In this document: piece after piece, positions 57,631-64,000 of the stretch
How the letters are laid out: each line of letters starts with the position of its first letter
Numbering within the stretch: position 1 is the first letter of the stretch
Assembly: GCF_010450875.1 (NCBI RefSeq)
Contig: NZ_CP048420.1
Span: 7,466 to 71,465, forward strand
Source: Sphingomonas insulae
GTDB lineage: Bacteria > Pseudomonadota > Alphaproteobacteria > Sphingomonadales > Sphingomonadaceae
Reading direction: 5' to 3'
Length of the DNA: 64,000 nucleotides
Notes under the pieces: model-generated
Databases searched by the model: none
Seen by the model: only the letters and a program-made list of their open reading frames with translations
Told to the model about the DNA's origin: nothing
Made by a program: the position numbers and the translations under genes

Positions 57631-58317
57631 TCAGCCGTCGGGTCGCAGCCGGTAGCCGACCCCCAGTTCGTTGGCGATGACGCTGCCGACCGGTGCCGGC
57701 GCTTCCAGCTTCTGGCGCAGGTTGCGGACGACGATGCGGAGATATTCGATGCGCGGGTCGTCGTCCCCGGTCCAGGCGGTGGCGATGATGCGGTCGTGGG
57801 TGACGACGCGGCCGATGTGGCGGGCGAGCACCGCGAGCACGTCGTATTCCTTGCGGGTCAAATGGACATCCTCGCCGGCGCGCTGGACAAGGCGGCGGTC
57901 GAGATCGATGACGAGGTCGCCGCGGCGGACGACGTGCTGCGTCGCCTCCGACACGCCGCGATGGCGCAGGGCGGCACGCAGGCGGGCGAGCAGTTCCTGC
58001 GTGTCGAACGGTTTCGTCACGTAATCCTCGGCACCCAGATCGAGCGCAGCGACCTTTTCGTCGGTGGCATCGCGTGCGGAAACGACCAGGATCAGCGCAT
58101 CGCCCTTGGCGCGCAATAGCGGGATGAGGCCGAGGCCGTCGGCATCCGGCAGGCCGAGGTCGAGCAGGATCGCATCGGGTTCGTCGGCGACCGCGCGCAG
58201 CATCGCCTCACGCGCGTCATTGGCGTCGACGACGGCATAACCGGCGCGTTCCAGCGTGTTGCGGAGCAGGCGGCGGATCGCGGGTTCGTCATCGACGATC
58301 AAGATCTTGGCGGGCAT
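57631..58317 (-). CDS. kdpE: Two-component response regulator KdpE
   Basis: A 228-residue OmpR-family regulator for the potassium operon. The receiver domain has ILIVDDEPAIRRLLRNTLER (acidic pocket), DAILLDLGLPDADGLGLIPL (phospho-Asp), LVVSARDATDEKVAALDLGA and the Lys in DYVTKPFDTQELLARL. The winged-helix effector domain has LTRKEYDVLAVLARHIGRVV and RIEYLRIVVRNLRQKLE. Its ATG overlaps the kdpD stop (TGATG). It would activate the kdp promoter at low potassium, which lies outside the window. Confidence 0.95.
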   Translation of the reverse strand: MPAKILIVDDEPAIRRLLRNTLERAGYAVVDANDAREAMLRAVADEPDAILLDLGLPDADGLGLIPLLRAKGDALILVVSARDATDEKVAALDLGAEDYVTKPFDTQELLARLRAALRHRGVSEATQHVVRRGDLVIDLDRRLVQRAGEDVHLTRKEYDVLAVLARHIGRVVTHDRIIATAWTGDDDPRIEYLRIVVRNLRQKLEAPAPVGSVIANELGVGYRLRPDG

Positions 58318-61010
58318 CAGATGGCGGGTCCTACAGGCTCGCGGACGATCAGCGTAGCGGGGAAGACGAGGGTGAAGACCGCACCCTTTTCCCCGTCGTC
58401 GCGGTTGGCGGCCCCGACCCGCATGCCCATCGCTTCGGCAAAGGCCGCGACGATGGCGAGGCCGAGGCCGGTGCCGCCCGCGGCGCGGTCCGACCCTTCC
58501 AGCCGGCGGAACGTCTCGAACACCTCCGCCTCGCGGCCCGGCGGGATACCGGGGCCATGATCGCGGACGGACAGGTGCAATTCGCCGAAGCGATTGCGCC
58601 CGGTGATGACGATCGGCGTGTCCGGCGCACCATAGCGGCCGGCATTGTCGAGCAGGTTGAGCAGGCAATGGTGGAGCAGGTGCGGATCGGCGCGCACCAG
58701 CGGCAGGTCGGGCGGCAGGTCGAGGCGGATCGCATGCCCCTCCAGCGCGGCCCTGGCGTCATGGGCGGCGCCGGTCACCGCATCGCCGAGATCGGTCGCC
58801 TCGACTGCCAGCGTCAGCGCCCCCGCCTCGACCCGCGCCATGTCGAGCAGATTGGCGATGAAGCGGTGCAGCCGTGCCGCCTCGCCCTCGATTGTCGCGA
58901 TCAGCTGCGGCGTCGCACCATCGTGCAGCTGCGCCGCGGCCGCGATCACCGCGGTCAGCGGGGTGCGCAGATCGTGGCTGACCGACGAGAGCAGCGCGGC
59001 GCGCAGGCGATCGCGGGTGCGCACCGCGTCGAGGTCGCGCATCTCGTGTTCCAGCTGCAGCCGTTCGAGCACCAGCGTCGCCTGTTCGACCAGGCTGGCG
59101 AACAGCGGCAACTGGTCGGAGCGCAGCGGATCGCGGCCGGAATCCTGCGCCAATCCGAGTACGCCGAGATTATGGCTGCCGGCGACCAGCGGCTGGAAGA
59201 ACCAGCCCGATGCGGCGAGCGTCGCCGAACCGCGCCCGGCGGGCTGGCCGGTGTCATAGGCCCATTGCGCCGCGGCCATCTCCATCGTGTCGAGCCGATG
59301 GTCGGACCCGTTCGCGGCCTGTACGACGAGGCCGGTGGCCGCGTCTTGCGCGGCAAGACCGGTCGTCTCCGGCACGAGCAGCACCGTGCGGAGGTCGAAC
59401 AGCCGGCCGATCTCGACGCAGATCGCCTGTGCGACCGTCTGCGGGTCGCCGAGCCGGGTCAGCTGGCGCAGGAAACCGGCGAGCGCCGCATTGGCGCGTG
59501 CGCTGGCGCCGGCGAGGTCGGCCTGCGCGCGGACCCGTGCGGTCAGATGGCTGGTCGCCACCGCCACGCCGAGCAACACCAGCACCGACAGGACGTTTTC
59601 GGGATTGCTTATCGTCAGCGTGCCGGTCGGGGGCAGGAAGAAGAAATTATAGGCGATGCTGGAGGCGAGGCCGGCGAACAGCCCGGTGCGCAACCCGAAC
59701 AGGCTGGCGGCGGCCATGACGGGAAGCAGGTAGAGGAGTGCGATATTGCCGAGGTCGAGAATGTGGGACAGCGCGCTGCCGAGCGCGGTGATCGCCAGCA
59801 CCATCGCCGTGGTCCAGGCATAATCGGTCCATCGCCCCCATTGCCCGCCAAGCGGGCGATAGGTCGGCCGGGGTGCCGGCGCGGCGGGCATCGGCAGGAC
59901 GTGGACGGCGATGTCGGGCGTCTCGCGCACCAGCCGGTCGACGATCGAGCCGTGGCGCAGTTCGAACCAGCGCGACCGCTGCGACTTGCCGACGATCAGC
60001 TGGGTCGCGCGTGCGTCCGCGGCATAGGTCTTGAGGCCCTGCAGCACGCTGGCGGCGGGCACGGTCGCGACCGCGCTGCCGAGCTGTGCGGCAAGGTTCA
60101 TCACCGCGGCGATGCGGCGATGCTGGTCCTCGCCGAAGCCCTGCGTGCGCGGCGTTTCGATGAACACCGCGGTCCAGGGGGCGTGCAGCGCGTCGGCGAT
60201 GCGCTTGGCGGCGCGCACCAGCCCGTCGGCGCCGGGCAATTCGCTGACCGCGACGACGACGCGCTCGCCGCCCGCCCAGGTGCCGCCCATGCCGAGCGCA
60301 CGGACGTGTTCGAGCATCTGCGTGTCGACCGCCTGTGCGGCACGGCGCAGCGCCAGTTCGCGCAGCGCCGACAGATTGGTCTTGGAGAAGAAGTGCGACA
60401 GCGCACGCGTCGCCTCCTGCGGCAGATAGACCTTCCCCGCCTTGAGCCGCTCGATCAGCTCGTCGGGAGGAATGTCGACGACCTCGACCTCGGCCGCCTC
60501 GAGGATGCGGTCGGGCAAGGTCTCGCGCACCCGGACGCGGGTGAAGCCGGCGACGACGTCGTTGAGGCTTTCGACATGCTGGATGTTGACCGTCGACCAG
60601 ACATGGATGCCGGCGTCGAGCAGCTCCTCGACGTCCTGATAGCGCTTGGCGTGGCGACAGCCGGGCGCGTTGGTGTGGGCGAGTTCGTCGACCAGCACGA
60701 GCGCCGGCGCGCGGGCGAGGATGGCGTCGAGATCCATCTCGTGGATCGTATGGGCTTCGTAGGCGACCGCACGACGCGGCACGATCTCGAACCCGTGGGT
60801 CAGCGCCTCGGTCTCGGCGCGGCCGTGCGTCTCGACCACGCCGATCACGATGTCCATGCCGTCGCGCCGGCGCGCGGCGCCTTCCGACAGCATCTCGAAC
60901 GTCTTGCCGACGCCGGGGGCGGCGCCGAGGAAGATCTTCAGGCGCCCCCTGCCCTCCTGCGCGGCGTGGCGCAGCAGGGCGTCGGGATCGGGGCGCTCGG
61001 AAATCGTCAT
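58317..61010 (-). CDS. kdpD: Sensor histidine kinase KdpD
   Basis: An 897-residue potassium/turgor sensor kinase. The N-terminal KdpD domain has Walker-A-like KIFLGAAPGVGKTFEMLSEG and VDELAHTNAPGCRHAKRYQD. A universal-stress-like domain follows, then four membrane helices (about residues 400-500), a GAF-like domain, HisKA (SSVSHDLRTPLTAVIAAAAQ, phospho-His) and the ATPase (LLNLLDNAGRYGAPD, RDHGPGIPPG, GTGLGLAIV). Length is typical. It overlaps kdpC and kdpE. Confidence 0.96.
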   Translation of the reverse strand: MTISERPDPDALLRHAAQEGRGRLKIFLGAAPGVGKTFEMLSEGAARRRDGMDIVIGVVETHGRAETEALTHGFEIVPRRAVAYEAHTIHEMDLDAILARAPALVLVDELAHTNAPGCRHAKRYQDVEELLDAGIHVWSTVNIQHVESLNDVVAGFTRVRVRETLPDRILEAAEVEVVDIPPDELIERLKAGKVYLPQEATRALSHFFSKTNLSALRELALRRAAQAVDTQMLEHVRALGMGGTWAGGERVVVAVSELPGADGLVRAAKRIADALHAPWTAVFIETPRTQGFGEDQHRRIAAVMNLAAQLGSAVATVPAASVLQGLKTYAADARATQLIVGKSQRSRWFELRHGSIVDRLVRETPDIAVHVLPMPAAPAPRPTYRPLGGQWGRWTDYAWTTAMVLAITALGSALSHILDLGNIALLYLLPVMAAASLFGLRTGLFAGLASSIAYNFFFLPPTGTLTISNPENVLSVLVLLGVAVATSHLTARVRAQADLAGASARANAALAGFLRQLTRLGDPQTVAQAICVEIGRLFDLRTVLLVPETTGLAAQDAATGLVVQAANGSDHRLDTMEMAAAQWAYDTGQPAGRGSATLAASGWFFQPLVAGSHNLGVLGLAQDSGRDPLRSDQLPLFASLVEQATLVLERLQLEHEMRDLDAVRTRDRLRAALLSSVSHDLRTPLTAVIAAAAQLHDGATPQLIATIEGEAARLHRFIANLLDMARVEAGALTLAVEATDLGDAVTGAAHDARAALEGHAIRLDLPPDLPLVRADPHLLHHCLLNLLDNAGRYGAPDTPIVITGRNRFGELHLSVRDHGPGIPPGREAEVFETFRRLEGSDRAAGGTGLGLAIVAAFAEAMGMRVGAANRDDGEKGAVFTLVFPATLIVREPVGPAI

Positions 61011-61579
61011 CGGCGGGTGGCGGCGTCCAGCGCACGGTTGAGACCGAGCACGTTGACATGGGCATCGCCGAACGCGCTGTCCTCGATCCGGTCGGCGACG
61101 AGGCTGCGGACGCGGGCGAGCGGGATGGCGCGGACACGGGCGATGCGCGGCGCCTGGGCGTAGGCGGCTGCCGGCGACAGGTCCGGATCGAGGCCCGAGC
61201 CGCTGGCAGTGACGAGGTCGGCGGGCAGCGGGCTGCGCACGCCGTCCGCCTGCTGGCGGGCGATGTCGGGCGTCACGCGATCGACCAATGCCCGCGATGC
61301 GGGGCCAAGGTTCGACCCCGACGAGGCGAGCCCGTCGTAACCCTTGCCCGCGGCGGACGGACGGGTGCGGAAATAGCGATCCGAGACGAATGCCTGGCCG
61401 ACGACGCTCGAGCCGATCACCCGGCCATTGGCGGTGACGAGGCTGCCGTTGGCCTGTGCCGGGAAGAGGGCCTGTCCGATGCCGGTCATCGCCAACGGAT
61501 AGCCGATCCCCAGCAAGGCTGCGAACAGGATCGTGAGGACGAACGCGGGACGCAGCGCGGTGGTGAGATCGGAAGTCAT
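61007..61579 (-). CDS. kdpC: Potassium-transporting ATPase subunit KdpC
   Basis: A 190-residue accessory subunit. One membrane helix (ALRPAFVLTILFAALLGIGY) is followed by the periplasmic part with IGQALFPAQANGSLV, GSSVVGQAFVSDRYFRTRPS, ASSGSNLGPASRALVDRV, PLPADLVTASGSGLDPDLSP and NVLGLNRALD. It stabilises the KdpAB complex. ATGA overlap with kdpD. A REP-like palindrome separates it from kdpB. Confidence 0.95.
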   Translation of the reverse strand: MTSDLTTALRPAFVLTILFAALLGIGYPLAMTGIGQALFPAQANGSLVTANGRVIGSSVVGQAFVSDRYFRTRPSAAGKGYDGLASSGSNLGPASRALVDRVTPDIARQQADGVRSPLPADLVTASGSGLDPDLSPAAAYAQAPRIARVRAIPLARVRSLVADRIEDSAFGDAHVNVLGLNRALDAATRR

Positions 61580-61600
61580 GAGAGAGTCCTTGTAACCTTC

Positions 61601-61704
61601 AGTTCCCCGGCGAAGGCCGGGCCCCAGTTGGGAAGGCGGCGGTGACGGAGCGCTGCCCTTTCCATAAGCGTCCCCCGATTGGGCCCTGGCCTTCGCCGGG
61701 GAAC
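61601..61704. repeat. REP-like inverted repeat between kdpB and kdpC
   Basis: AGTTCCCCGGCGAAGGCCGG at 61601-61620 pairs with CCTGGCCTTCGCCGGGGAAC at 61685-61704, and inner CCCCAGTTGGG and CCCCGATTGGG segments extend the match. This type of GGCGAAGGCC palindrome is common between sphingomonad genes. In the kdp transcript it could stabilise the upstream part or lower kdpC expression relative to kdpB. Confidence 0.7.
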
Positions 61705-61721
61705 AGGAGGGACACGATGCA

Positions 61722-63755
<2,034 letters not shown>

Positions 63756-63768
63756 CGGTGGCGCTCCC

Positions 63769-64000
63769 TCAGGACAAGGTGCCGCGGATCATGGCGAGAT
63801 GATCGGCGATGGGACCGAGCGCGAGGCTCGGCAGGAAGGTGAGGCCGCCGAGCACCAGCACGATGCCGACGAGCAGGCCGATCCAGAGGCCGCCGGTGGT
63901 CGGGAACGACCCCGCGCTGACCGGCGTGTGCTTCTTGGCGGCGAGGCTGCCGGCGATCGCCAGCATGGGGACGATGACGAAGAACCGTCCGACCCACATC
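63769..64000 (-). CDS. kdpA: Potassium-binding subunit KdpA, C-terminal part
   Basis: The last 76 residues or so of KdpA are visible, cut by the window edge. [20 protein letters not shown] is the conserved late helix, followed by [20 protein letters not shown] and [20 protein letters not shown]. The stop is 13 bp before the kdpB start, as in a standard kdpABC operon. Confidence 0.93.
   Translation of the reverse strand, partial: MWVGRFFVIVPMLAIAGSLAAKKHTPVSAGSFPTTGGLWIGLLVGIVLVLGGLTFLPSLALGPIADHLAMIRGTLS

Noticed and set aside
58557..61163. An open frame of nearly 870 codons antisense to kdpD
   Set aside because: It is a mirror of KdpD codon usage, has arginine/glutamine-rich low-complexity translation and overlaps a certain gene.

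Overview
The window comes from a GC-rich alphaproteobacterium, most likely a sphingomonad (Sphingomonas or a close relative). The evidence is a sphingomonad-type RepA, a rhamnose/fucose exopolysaccharide locus with a GelB-like initiating transferase, a TonB receptor of the Xanthomonas/Caulobacter type, and REP-like palindromes built on a CCCCGGCGAAGGCC core. An iteron-flanked repA, a parA/ribbon-helix-helix pair, a mobC-relaxase pair, a plasmid-type tyrosine recombinase and many insertion sequences suggest a large plasmid or chromid, not the main chromosome. This is inference: no essential chromosomal gene is seen to contradict it.

Layout. 1-4.3 kb: a CHAP/NlpC-like hydrolase, an Xre-RES toxin-antitoxin pair, and a replication module (six iterons, repA, an antisense-strand terminator, and an HTH replication-associated gene ending in an inverted repeat). 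4.5-10.1 kb: a sugar dehydrogenase lipoprotein, then a TonB receptor and beta-propeller phytase operon behind a three-repeat PhoB-box-like sequence, then a WGR protein. 10.1-11.3 kb: an intact IS3-family element with 4-bp target duplication. 11.4-16.0 kb: small membrane proteins, then rmlB-nudix-rmlA-initiating transferase. 16.1-19.9 kb: sdaA (L-serine dehydratase) with a tandem glycine riboswitch and its own promoter, between a dead IS5 element and a damaged IS3 element. 20.0-21.0 kb: the partition pair.

21.1-41.7 kb is the main exopolysaccharide locus. It holds an acetyltransferase, four recognisable glycosyltransferases plus an unidentified partner gene, a Wzx flippase, two Wzy/ligase-type polymerases, a beta-helix protein, Wzc-type tyrosine autokinase, Wza-type export lipoprotein, gmd and fcl for GDP-fucose, and an AT-rich acyltransferase gene behind a 13-G tract. 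Together they describe a Wzx/Wzy-dependent, probably O-acylated polysaccharide. The rml genes indicate dTDP-6-deoxyhexose supply, but rmlC and rmlD are absent here.

42-51 kb: a tyrosine recombinase with a lox-like 26-bp candidate site, IS debris, and the most unusual block. There a PLP decarboxylase is divergent from a tightly overlapped operon (GntA-like haem N-hydroxylase, DUF1989, deaminase, helix-hairpin-helix protein), an FNR-type box lies between them, and a second Mfd-like helicase follows. This looks like guanidino-nitrogen chemistry coupled to DNA repair. 51-57.5 kb: an IS3 relic with an internal micro-inversion, a winged-helix gene, an orphan VbhA-like Fic antitoxin, and the mobilisation pair. 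57.6-64 kb: kdpEDCBA, the high-affinity potassium uptake operon, running off the right edge inside kdpA.
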